Positions 23,901 to 31,346 of a DNA stretch of 64,000 nucleotides are shown here, piece after piece. Source of the stretch: Macrosoma leucophasiata (Eukaryota; Arthropoda; Insecta; Lepidoptera; Hedylidae); the NCBI GenBank assembly GCA_036365455.1, contig JAWQUS010000007.1, positions 24,258,001-24,322,000 of the forward strand. Direction: 5' to 3'. The position numbers were made by a program, and so were the translations under genes. The notes beneath the pieces were generated by a model. That model saw nothing but the letters and a program-made list of their open reading frames with translations, ran no database searches and had not been told where the DNA came from. How positions within the stretch are numbered: position 1 is the stretch's first letter; every line of letters starts with the position of its first letter.

Positions 23901-24400
23901 TAGTGTTTGTGTCCGTTGGCTAGTTTCATTTGTTAATTATTCTTGTAATAACTGCAGTTTCGTTAACGAGGACGTTTCCTATTAGATTGTCGTATTTCGA
24001 TCTGTAAATTATTTTTCTATATTTATTATACATGTATTTTTTATGTAGTGTATTAAATGACCACGAAGTGCTCATCGATCTTAATATACTTAAAACTTGC
24101 CAGTATTTCTTAGATGCTTACCGCTATTTTTTTTTTTAACATTTGTTATTTTTAATTTATTTTTACACATTTATAAAATGGAGGATGCGGATATGATATG
24201 CGTTTTAAATAGCACTCTTTAGAAGAATACTCACTGTAATTTTGGTAATGGTCTCTAAAGAACATATTTATTGTTAAATATCAATAACATGCACTTGTGG
24301 TATATTGTTACACATAATTATTTATATTCATTTTTAATTACATTGACTAATATCGACGTCGAGATGAAATTAACAAATTAATTTGTCTCTTGCAGTGTAA
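5744..24400 (+). CDS. NFAT: NFAT5/NFAT-type Rel-homology transcription factor (3' eleven exons)
   Basis: DNA-binding transcription factor of the NFAT family, closest in motif pattern to NFAT5/TonEBP and the single insect NFAT. Exons: 5744-5926, 7473-7745, 8881-8980, 9677-9859, 12729-12912, 13731-13915, 14358-14538, 21105-21229, 22438-22584, 22733-23807, 24396-24400. All junctions are GT/AG and phases agree, giving about 813 visible codons. Order: acidic N-terminal part; GKL-rich basic stretch; Rel-homology DNA-binding domain (exons 2-5, with [10 protein letters not shown] followed by TEGSRG, and [10 protein letters not shown]); IPT/TIG dimerisation domain (exons 6-7, [12 protein letters not shown] and HPFYYTPP); long Ala/Met/Gln-rich C-terminal region. 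The start codon is not seen. Known for the family: nuclear action, with NFAT5-like proteins binding DNA as dimers. Inferred: a NFAT5-like mode because the Rel domain matches that branch. Confidence 0.93.
6219..6395 (+). pseudogene. Decayed tandem duplicate of the preceding NFAT exon and its intron edge
   Basis: From 6219 the sequence parallels the exon from 5787 (ACAGGACGATAATGTGAAGA against GCAGGACGAGAACGTTAAGA), continues to the same ACCAGCGTACGTTTT donor region (6318-6332), and then matches the intron flank around 6031 (CCTTAGGA.TCCACG). Substitutions and indels break the frame, so it is not expected to be used. Confidence 0.8.
6478..6511. repeat. (TAGG)n microsatellite
   Basis: About eight to nine uninterrupted TAGG units in an NFAT intron. 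Confidence 0.95.
6955..7245 (-). mobile_element. SINE family A, near full length
   Basis: Shares all blocks of the family. Read on the minus strand, a GTAGAGCTTCAGTGACGGAG head, resembling a tRNA-derived promoter region, is at the right end, and the A-rich tail (after GCCACTT) is at 6955. Lies in the intron before exon 7473-7745. Confidence 0.75.
7473..7745 (+). CDS. NFAT: NFAT exon: GKL-rich stretch and start of Rel-homology domain
   Basis: Acceptor TACAG, donor GTAAGA. Encodes 91 residues: repeats of the type GGKLSGK, then [11 protein letters not shown], then the first strand of the Rel domain ([16 protein letters not shown]). The recognition-loop arginines of the family start here and continue in the next exon. 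Confidence 0.93.
7956..8627. repeat. Six-copy tandem satellite, 112-bp unit
   Basis: Unit starts (TCTAATTGAAAATATTAC) are at 7956, 8068, 8180, 8292, 8404 and 8516, exactly 112 bp apart. Copies differ at only a few positions (for example TTGATTCGG against TTAATTCGG). Located in an NFAT intron between exons ending 7745 and starting 8881. Confidence 0.97.
8881..8980 (+). CDS. NFAT: NFAT exon: Rel-homology recognition loop
   Basis: Acceptor TTACAG, donor GTGAGT. With the two carried-over bases it gives [17 protein letters not shown]..., followed by [16 protein letters not shown], typical of the NFAT5/NFAT DNA-contact loop. Confidence 0.95.
9258..9420 (-). repeat. Truncated SINE family A copy
   Basis: Tail and central blocks of the family are present (GGAAGTGGCACACAAACATG to the ATTAACAGGGCCG block). 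The head half is missing. Confidence 0.75.
9547..9604. repeat. Perfect hairpin, 27-bp arms, 4-nt loop
   Basis: Arms 9547-9573 and 9578-9604 are exact reverse complements around GTTT. It sits 72 nt upstream of the NFAT exon at 9677, inside the branchpoint/acceptor approach region. Confidence 0.97.
9677..9859 (+). CDS. NFAT: NFAT exon: Rel-homology domain core
   Basis: Acceptor GTGCAG, donor GTTTGG (weaker than the others). 61 codons, phase 0 at both ends. Contains [20 protein letters not shown] and STPCKE, then a strand ending DCVGILK. Confidence 0.94.
10658..11045. mobile_element. Foldback-type repeat, about 390 bp
   Basis: ACACCCATATTCTAAG at 10658 recurs inverted at the right end (to 11045) with extended similarity over about 45 nt. 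An inner pair (GTATTCTTAGTTGTA near 10741 and its reverse complement near 10973) continues the symmetry. No coding sequence. Intronic in NFAT. Confidence 0.6.
11090..11205 (+). repeat. Fragment of SINE family A
   Basis: Contains the TTAGGCCTAAGGCAACGCATCTG and GATGTCTATAGGCTGCAGTC-type blocks of the family on the + strand, diverged. Confidence 0.55.
11581..11862. mobile_element. Possible hAT-type MITE
   Basis: Starts CAGTGGCGTAGC and ends with a diverged inverted form (GCTACG.CTG). Flanks CTGCTATC and CTGCATCA could be a decayed 8-bp duplication. Called from the ends only. Confidence 0.45.
12098..12242. mobile_element. Harbinger-like MITE (145 bp), copy 1
   Basis: Near-palindromic element with ends CCCCCTTATTCATAAACGTA and the inverse, flanked by TTA on both sides (12095-12097, 12243-12245). 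A 3-bp TWA duplication is characteristic of PIF/Harbinger. Copies at 15141-15286 and 57967-58108. Confidence 0.8.
12428..12650 (-). mobile_element. 5S-rRNA-derived SINE (family B), 5' part
   Basis: Read on the minus strand the right end carries a 5S-like head (GGTTGAGCGATACGGGCGCGGTCGG-type block, then a GGGTGACCGCTAG-type block), followed by the family body with TTAAACCTTGTTGGAGGCC. Best copy is at 20611-20990. Immediately upstream of NFAT exon 12729. Confidence 0.75.
12729..12912 (+). CDS. NFAT: NFAT exon: end of Rel-homology domain
   Basis: Acceptor CCGCAG, donor GTGAGT. Encodes [15 protein letters not shown], a Gly-rich loop (AGGGGGAHA), [18 protein letters not shown] and ends STQIIC plus one base. 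The KKKSTR motif matches NFAT5 family proteins. Confidence 0.94.
13731..13915 (+). CDS. NFAT: NFAT exon: first half of IPT/TIG domain
   Basis: Acceptor TTTCAG, donor GTGCGT. Reads [16 protein letters not shown], then [19 protein letters not shown], as in the immunoglobulin-like dimerisation domain of NFAT/Rel proteins. Confidence 0.94.
14358..14538 (+). CDS. NFAT: NFAT exon: second half of IPT/TIG domain
   Basis: Acceptor CACCAG, donor GTACGT. Reads [40 protein letters not shown] and ends in phase 1 (G), completed at 21105. The 100 bp after the donor are a CCGCC-rich low-complexity run. Confidence 0.93.
15141..15286. mobile_element. Harbinger-like MITE (146 bp), copy 2
   Basis: Same ends and internal palindrome as the element at 12098-12242, flanked by TTA on both sides (15138-15140 and 15287-15289). 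Confidence 0.82.
15287..18257. other. AT-rich NFAT intron sequence
   Basis: Part of the 6.6-kb intron between 14538 and 21105. Very AT-rich, no exon compatible in phase with its neighbours, and no repeat recognised apart from short A/T runs. Confidence 0.7.
18258..18709. mobile_element. hAT-type MITE (452 bp)
   Basis: Ends TAGGGATGG and CCATCCCTA, flanked by CTAGGAAG and CTACGAAG (7 of 8 match), the 8-bp duplication expected of hAT. The interior is rich in ATCGAT motifs. Related to the element at 43894-45049 by its ends and interior motif. Confidence 0.8.
20611..20990 (-). mobile_element. 5S-rRNA-derived SINE (family B), full length
   Basis: Flanked by a perfect 12-bp target duplication TAAGCAATAATA (20599-20610 and 20991-21002). 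On the minus strand it reads: 5S-like head (CGGTTAAGCACTACGGGCGC, then GGGTGACC), a central body, and a tail with CCCAGCAGTGGGACGTATTA ending in (ATT)n. The 5S similarity defines a SINE3-type element. Confidence 0.85.
21105..21229 (+). CDS. NFAT: NFAT exon after the IPT domain
   Basis: Acceptor TTACAG, donor GTACGT. Joined to the G left by exon 14358-14538 it reads [17 protein letters not shown], then [20 protein letters not shown] and GLKSE. Lies about 100 bp after a SINE. Confidence 0.9.
21484..21772 (+). mobile_element. SINE family A, full length
   Basis: The + orientation copy: head with GGTGGTAGAGCTCCAATGAC and GGTCGCGGGTTTAGGC (resembling Pol III A and B boxes of a tRNA), body, and a 3' end TTGCCACTTCCATTACATAA followed by A-rich sequence. 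It shows that the family is probably tRNA-derived. Confidence 0.8.
21834..21909 (-). tRNA. tRNA-like gene, left copy (anticodon uncertain)
   Basis: Cloverleaf with paired acceptor stem (ACTTCAG/CTGAAGT), D-stem GCTC/GAGC, a perfect T-stem GCGAG/CTCGC around TTCGAGT, and intact A-box (TAGCTCAATTGG) and B-box (GTTCGAGTC). The anticodon stem has four pairs and one A.C mismatch; the loop CTAGATT would give AGA, but the short variable loop does not fit tRNA-Ser. It may be a tRNA-derived repeat rather than a working tRNA. Confidence 0.55.
22285..22360 (+). tRNA. tRNA-like gene, right copy (anticodon uncertain)
   Basis: Same 76-nt sequence as the left copy apart from the variable region (TAGGCC against TAGCCC), on the opposite strand. 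Same stems, Pol III boxes and anticodon-arm mismatch. Confidence 0.55.
22438..22584 (+). CDS. NFAT: NFAT exon, acidic linker
   Basis: Acceptor GTTTAG, donor GTTAGT, 49 codons, phase 0 at both ends. Reads [17 protein letters not shown], then [12 protein letters not shown]. Follows the tRNA-like inverted repeat by only about 55 bp. Confidence 0.88.
22733..23807 (+). CDS. NFAT: NFAT large C-terminal exon
   Basis: Acceptor CTATCAG, donor GTGAGT. 358 codons of strongly GC-biased sequence, Ala/Met/Gln/Pro-rich. It includes a run of AVSQ/AVTQ tetrapeptide repeats (about 23629-23712) and ends STSAFDQ-type sequence (NTSAFDQ). Likely transactivation region; low-complexity composition makes similarity weak. 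Reading through the donor would instead add GEYMDIYY and stop at 23831-23833. Confidence 0.9.
23629..23712 (+). repeat. In-frame 12-bp coding minisatellite (AVSQ)n
   Basis: Units of the type GTGTCGCAGGCC encode about seven imperfect AVSQ tetrapeptides inside the NFAT C-terminal exon. Confidence 0.9.
24396..24400 (+). CDS. NFAT: NFAT terminal coding exon (two bases of Val and stop)
   Basis: Acceptor CTTGCAG before 24396. The G left at 23807 plus TG gives Val, followed directly by TAA, so the coding part of the last exon is only five bases. Confidence 0.75.
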
Positions 24401-25084
24401 ACGGCCGCGACGCGAGGCAAGCCGGATCGATGCCTAACTGAATGCATTTCGTAGTGATTGTGTCGAGGGCTCAAAGCAGTTTTTATGTGAATTTTTAATG
24501 AATGTTACTATATACCGTAGTTTAACGTTATCGTAGGATACATAATCTCTATACGAGTGCGTGCACGTTGAACGTTTGGGATGTTCTAGTTTGTTTTTTT
24601 TTTTATTTAGTGATTCTCATATTTTACGTACATTCGAATCGCGTTCGGGACGTCAATTAGTACATGTGAGTCAGTATTACAGGGGTTTATAAATTTTATG
24701 AGAATTTTTCTGTAGTGTATAACAGGACACCCCGTATTTTTTACTGTAGCAATTTTTGAAGGTGATGATTAATAGATATTCTTTTAATTATGCTCTTAAC
24801 GGTGCATATTTACCTTGAGCGTATTTTTATATATTGAATATACACAAATTGTTGATATAATTCCCTCCAAAGGTGTTCTGTTACGCGCTGTATGTGAATG
24901 TTATATGAAAGATGATACGAAAGATGGCTTAACGGTTCCATGAAATTGAATTGTTTCATCTATAATAAAATGAGTAAAATGTTTAATCGATGATGTTTTG
25001 TTAAATCATCAATTATGGTGTAATTTGAACAATCTATGACAAGTTGAGCAACGTATGACTGAACAACTTTTTCCCTTTTATAAA

Positions 25085-25225
25085 TGAAGCACGGAAACGC
25101 GCATTTTGATTTGCCACTAGCGGTCACCCATCACACGCCCGACCGCACCCGTAATGCTTAACCGAGTAGATCGCTTACGATCTGCACCAGCCGCGGGGAC
25201 AGACGCGCTTCGGGCCATGCGCGCT
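25085..25225 (-). repeat. 5S-rRNA-derived SINE head fragment (family B)
   Basis: Carries the 5S-like head block (CGGTTAAGCATTACGGGTGC on the minus strand) and about 140 bp of the family, truncated before the tail. Confidence 0.75.
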
Positions 25226-26100
25226 TTAAATCATCTTAATAAATTCAAATTGATTAAATTTTATGAACTTTGGGAGAAGTTGTTCAGTTTGATATTAGTC
25301 ATCAATTTTTGATTAAATTACACCTCAAGTTAACTTTGGATGAAATTACTTTATTGGTCAATTATTTGTCAAGATTGGTTAAATATGACAAGATGTAGAG
25401 TGTAATTTTTTAAAACTATTTACCTACTGTAGCGCTGTGTAAAGTTATTCTCGGTTATAAACTAAGTTATAATCAAAAAGAATTTTAGATAGAATTAAAA
25501 AATTACACTCGAATCATAGGCCACAATTTATTAATGTATGTATGTCACATTGACTTGTGTAACAATATTAAGTCTAATACGAATTACTTCAACATTGCGA
25601 ACAAGATTATATTGTAGGAATTGAATGAAATAGTACCTAATGAGCCTTCGTCGGTTTCTAAGAACATTACTTTTCTAAGCAACTTTCTTTTCGTTCTTGG
25701 ATCTTGTTCGCGGTGATTGTAATCAAATTTTGATCTTAGACTTTAGATTACCATTCACAGATGGGACCTCAAAGTATTGTAGAGCTCAAAATAATAAGAG
25801 TGAAAACTAAAGTCGAGTAGTTGTAAAAAAAATACCCTTATCAATAGCAACGCATTGATATTTCTACGGTTTTTGGAAGATTTGTGTCTTTAATGCTGCA
25901 ATACTGCAGGTCGTCATCATAAGGAATGAAGTTTTTATGTATGTTTTGAGATGTGTATTTTCGTATCGAATTTTATAATTTAAGAATTATAATTATGTAC
26001 TGATGCTTTGTATTTATGTTGTTGTGGCGAAGTGGATCGGTCGTAATGAGATTTTTCATATTGAAATCAAAATCACTGTTAAATGGGGAATAAAGGTACT

Positions 26101-26102
26101 TA

Positions 26103-26146
<44 letters not shown>

Positions 26147-26158
26147 TATATATATATA

Positions 26159-26197
<39 letters not shown>
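26101..26197. repeat. (TA)n tract
   Basis: About 95 bp of near-pure TA with T interruptions, abutting a SINE A copy. Confidence 0.95.
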
Positions 26198-26198
<1 letters not shown>

Positions 26199-26405
26199 GG
26201 AAGTGGCAAACAAGCATGCAGCTCACATCGATGTTAAGTGATGACTGCAGCCTATAGACACCCACACTAAGACCAAGGTCAAAATGCAGATGCGTTACCA
26301 CTCCTGAGGCCTTAGGTGTTATGCCTCTGTGCCGGAAATTACGGGGCCGTACATTACCACCTGACCAGAACACGATTGTGCTCAACACTACAATTTAGCG
26401 GCAAG
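26198..26405 (-). mobile_element. SINE family A, 3' two thirds
   Basis: Matches the family from the tail (GGAAGTGGCAAACAAGCATG) to the ACACTACAATTTAGCGGCAAG block. The head is missing. Confidence 0.75.
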
Positions 26406-27615
26406 TAAAGTTATACAAAGTGAGACCAATGCGTTTGTTTCTTAAATTCCACCGACCAAAAATTGTGGAACATTATTTTCGTTTGTCAGGGACCATCTCG
26501 CTTTAAATAGCCTAGAAAATATTATGCAGTTCCGTATTTCATATAATATTATGGTTTTTATCATGAGATTTTAACTGCCGTATCCACACGCCCGAATTGT
26601 TAGAAAGCACCTCCCGTTACATTATACATCATGACTATTTTGCACATACATAAATATATTATAATCCGATCAATACTATATACAAATTTCACTCTCCATG
26701 TAATTACGTTTGGTTATAGGCTGTGTATTCTGAAGTTAATGTGACGGGATATGTTTTATTGTGCGCGAGTGAATCTATGTACGCATTAGCTATTTTTTTT
26801 TTATATATAAGGACAACAGTACTGATGTGATTTATAGAGCAAAGATTTAAAATTAGCTATGTTACGGTTATAATGTTTTTATATAGTTTAAAATCGAATG
26901 CTACATATTTAAATGTGCCATTAACTATGTAATCTTAGGATATAAATGTAATTGTTTGGTAATATTGTAATAATAATAATATAAATATTGTAGTAATTAT
27001 AATAATATTGTAGTAAAATTGTAAATTTACAGTGTCATCGAATAAATTGATTTTGGCCGACGCCTGCGCGGATCGGAACGGCCGTGGTTTACGTTCACGT
27101 ACTGAGTGCCTAGTGCGAGTTCTCCGAGATTTTATTCGAATACGATCGCGTAAGAGTAAACGCAGATTTGTATGGAATTGAAGGAGCGTCATATATTCAC
27201 CGCTAGATGGGGTTCGTGTAGACACAGCTGGCGTTTCGTACATGCTGTTCACGGCCGTGCCAAGCCTTTTGTTAAATTAATATATGGTAAACATGTTTGC
27301 TGCTAATCCTAAAACAACATTTGAGGGTAGCATCATAATAAAGTTAACTGATATACCACCGGTTAATATAAAAAGCCACGGTCTTTCCGTCTCTCGGTGC
27401 CTTCACGCACATCCGATAGCAACAGGTGACGTGAGTGGCCGTTTCATAGTATTCTCTGGGACCACAACTAACACTAGCTGCAATACAGGTGCAATGATCG
27501 ACGGTTGAATCGGCGAGAATTGTCAAGGACGGTGGGCCTTCGAGCTGTCATTTTTAAAGGACGCGATATTTATAAGTTCGCTGGAGTGGCGATATTCACC
27601 GATTGAAACAATTAA

Positions 27616-27891
27616 GGGGTCGTCCATAAAATACGTCACGCTAAAATAAGCCTTTACTTGACCCGCCTATTGTCACGCTATCTGGGACCCCCCTAAAAAT
27701 ATTACGTCACAATAACTAACCCCCCTGAATATGACATTAGTTTAAATGAGGAATAGTCGTAACGAAATATTCATTTAAAATATTTTAATGAAACGTTGCC
27801 GTTACCCCTCCCCCCCAATTTGTCACATTTTGTCACGCCCAGCGTGTCGCCTTCCTCCTCTTGTACGCGAACGTATTTAATGGATGGCCCC
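27616..27891. mobile_element. Harbinger-like MITE (276 bp)
   Basis: Ends GGGGTCGTCCATAAAATACG and CGTATTTAATGGATGGCCCC are inverted repeats, flanked on both sides by TAA (27613-27615, 27892-27894). No coding content. A different family from the 145-bp MITE. Confidence 0.75.
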
Positions 27892-29335
27892 TAAGAAAGC
27901 GACCAATTTATCTTTAGGTTCATTCTTATGTCATCCGTCATCATCGTAAAATAGACGTGGACTTGCTTCGTTAAATTTATTAACAATTATCGAAGAATTT
28001 TTCTGAGTGTTCAGAGAATGTACCTGTTTTAATGAAAACCAATATCGACATGATACATAAATTATATATTTAATTAGTATAAAATACTCCCAATTCCGTT
28101 TTACGGCTATGATGATTTATATTATACGTATAGTGTTACAATTATTATTGTGAAATATTTGAACGATAGAATCTCTGTCAAGTCTTCCTTATCTTCATTT
28201 TGCTCCACACCATGGATAAGAAATTATCGCAAAATTATACTTCAGTCAATCCCGTACGGCATTTGGTATTCCGGTACTTAAAAATGCATCTCATATAAGC
28301 ATATACAGTAAGTGTTCACATATATTCCTGAAGTGTTTAAATATTTTTGGTGGCTATTGTAGGTAGATTTATTGTACGTTTTACAAAATTTATAAAATAT
28401 TGTATTAGAGTTGGGAACGATGCGGATCCCAACAATATAGCGGGCCGTGTTTGTGTCACTTGTTTTCATTGGCTTATTCAGAGTATTTGAAATCTTTTAG
28501 AACTTTATGAATCCTTGACACGATTGACACCGACATGGTCCACCTATATCTCTATAAGCGTTAATTGTAAATGAAGACAATGTTAAAATATATTTTATAT
28601 TAAAATCGATTATATTCTGTTATGCATGGATTGTTAACAATTTGAAACAATACAACGCAATCAACGAATAACATCACATTATTAAAGTCATGTCTAGTTA
28701 TAACAGTCTACCATGATTATTTTTACGAATGTGTGATATAGGCACAATTAATTTTTGCATTTGATAAGTGGGGGAAGTCGACCGGATCGCAAATGACTAT
28801 ATTTTAAATTGACTATTAACAATTTTGAAAATAACGTAGCTTGTAAACGTATTTATTGTCCTAACATGGCAATACACTTTAAATATAAAGCACAGAGTAA
28901 ATTAGAATACGTTTTCGCGACGATGTTTTAGTGACGATAAGTTTAGGAACTTGATCAAATTGATGTAATTATTTATTTATCTGTACATATTGAGGTCTCT
29001 TTCGATGTATAGTATTAGTTATGTATTGTGTTAAGGACTGGTCCGCGATATCTCCCACGACTGTGTTAACTCTATTATTTATGTTGGTTGCAGTACAACC
29101 CGCCTGTCCGCGGGACGGTCGCGCGTATTGTGTAGCATAGATCTCTAGTCGGTCTAATTCAATGCAAATTGCCGAAGGGTTACGATGAACATCTATATGT
29201 TATTTGTTTTGATGTAATTGATTAAATGTTATGAAAAGATAGTATTTTGTTTCATTTTACATATTTTTTTAATTATATGGAGAAATATCTACGTAGCTTG
29301 AGCACCTAGTCATTACTGCATTACCGTGTTCCAAG

Positions 29336-29607
29336 AAAGCTGTGGACCCACCGAAGCGCACGCTGTGCACGGGCACGCGACTCATGGGTTTTGTTTGACA
29401 ACGTGGGTCACAGTTTCCACGTGGTCCGCGTGCACACAGTCTGACGTTACCAGCGAGGAGCTACGTGCTCGCATATTCCAGGAAGCTACAAATTTCAATT
29501 TATGCGTAGCGTGTCCGTGGGTTACATAGACACTATCTCATATATTTTCTTGCAAGGCGAAGCTACGTGCGTATCCTCTCCATGCGCTGCGGTGGGTCCG
29601 CGGCTTT
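29336..29607. mobile_element. MITE (272 bp) with about 28-bp inverted ends
   Basis: AAAGCTGTGGACCCACCG at the left recurs inverted at the right (CGGTGGGTCCGCGGCTTT), with similarity continuing through GCGCA. No coding content. Confidence 0.7.
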
Positions 29608-29924
29608 AATACGAATACTTCGTACCTGGATGACCGAGTCCTACTCTGGTGCAGTCGGTGAAGAATAAAAATGAAACTCTTGTATTCATATCTCAAATGA
29701 GTGGCTGTGTATAATTTTTACTTACTTCCACGGGATCATCATTTCAGCCAAAAGTCGTGCTGGATAAAAGCCTCCCCTAAATCCTGTCCACGGGGCATAA
29801 TATATTACTATTTCTTAAAAAACACACTATTTGGCAAAATATGAACTTTGGTATTGTTTGGTTATTTTATTGTTAATTAAATTCATAAGTTTATTAAAAT
29901 ATCAAAGTTAACTGATATGTCAAC

Positions 29925-30105
29925 GTTTTGCCAAAGCGTCGAACAACACGAAAAATACTGTATAGTGTCACTTTTTACACGTGCATAAAATCGAACGCTT
30001 TGATAAAAATCCCATTTTTAGATAAAAAACACTTTAAACAAGTTTTGACATCAATATCATACTGCGACACGGCTTTTTCCCGAGTTCCCGCCAAACCCGA
30101 AATCC
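29925..30105 (+). repeat. Diverged fragment of repeat family D
   Basis: Shares CACGAAAAAT, TGATAAAAATCCC and the TGCGACACGGCT...TTCCCGCC end with the copies at 43390-43715, 51140-51560 and 57375-57750. Confidence 0.55.
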
Positions 30106-30886
30106 AGAAAAAGGTTTTTTTTTTAGTATAATGGCATCGCTATTACGCATATTGCCAGTGTCAAGTAAAATGATATTTCGTATTCGCAAGCAGCGTAAAA
30201 GGAAGATTCAATCGGTCAATTATAAGTCAGTCAGTAATTCGAGTAAAGCGATGGCTACTTTACCAGAACATTACAAATGAAGATTTGGAGGCAAACTGAA
30301 AAACTGTGTTTTCGCACTGTTATTCTATTTCACTATCACGGGCACTGTAATAAGCCTATCAAACAAAATACCAACTTTACTGAATATAACTCAAAAATAC
30401 ACTAAGGATATGAAATAAAATAAGAGCACCACACGCCTCTTTCAAGGTTCCCGCCAAAACTCCCAGAAAAAGTTGATTCGGATCACGCGAGGTTCATAAT
30501 TTTACATTTTCAATTTCAGAAGCGACAATGGAAACACCCTATACAGCTTTGTCAAGTTCGTTAAAAATTTCATTTTAACTTGTCGTCATTCCAAATATTT
30601 GTAAATAAACAACCCAATCTCCGAAACCTACCTTTAATAAACCAGCAGGTATCCATGTTTTTACAACAATTCTTGTAAAGGTACAGCGATAAATACTTTT
30701 TTGAGTGACCTAAGATGTTTTATAAGCTCTAAGGCTTTATAAGCTCTAAGATGTTATATAAGCTCTAATTTCGGTAACTTTATTTTAAATGTAATACCGG
30801 CCACACACGTTACTTTTTATTTGCACAAATTTAGGCTTGCGCAGGCCAGCAATGACAGCTGTACGCAAAAATTGAGGCTACGCCAC

Positions 30887-30985
30887 ACCGCGGACACTCC
30901 GCCAAAGGGAGGGAAGGAAGTTGGGCGAGGCCGAGAAATGCGGGCGGGACGTCGAAGTGTCCATTCTATACTCATTGATTCTATA
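30887..30985 (+). repeat. Internally deleted copy of repeat family C
   Basis: Begins ACCGCGGACACTCCGCC and ends GACGTCGAAGTGTCCATTCT, like the fuller copies at 39392-39590 and 53876-54075, but lacks about 100 bp of the middle. Confidence 0.65.
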
Positions 30986-31242
30986 CGTAGTACTCTAGCC
31001 ACGCGCTACGTTTTACTTGTGCGAATTTAAAGAATCATGGCAAGATCTATACATTGATTTGTACTTTTGTACAGAAAAAAAAAGGTACAAGGTAAAACTT
31101 GTTTTGAAGTATCATCTAGGGAACCTATAGAACATTCCCTGGTGTTTTAAATATTTTTATCCCATCGGAATATCTTTTCTAAGAACAGTAGAGGCATTCC
31201 ATACGAAACTTCTTTTCAACTTTTTGTTCCAGAGAGATAGTA

Positions 31243-31346
31243 TTAGCATTTCGTTTGTTTATGAACTATTGTAAGGATAATGATGAAGATGAATAAAACC
31301 AGTGCTATCGATAACAACTTCTGCATCTCATTTAATTCAATTGATC
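31243..31346 (-). CDS. Preb: PREB last exon, C-terminal membrane anchor
   Basis: Acceptor AAATAG, then two bases completing the codon left at 32928, then SIELNEMQKLL, a run of about 18 hydrophobic residues, HKQTKC and stop TAA (31243-31245). It was found by searching for the missing Sec12 anchor; phase and absence of stops support it, but the acceptor tract is weak. Confidence 0.8.

Larger units (their letters stand above)
24401..31242 (+). other. NFAT 3' UTR and region convergent with PREB
   Basis: No coding exon recognised. The NFAT 3' UTR begins here; its end was not determined, and several AATAAA motifs occur. It contains a SINE B copy, a (TA)n tract, a SINE A copy, two MITEs and two repeat fragments. 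PREB approaches from the other strand and stops at 31243. Confidence 0.55.

Noticed and set aside
26003..26197. Small protein ending in a Tyr-Ile repeat
   Set aside because: Translation of a (TA)n tract.
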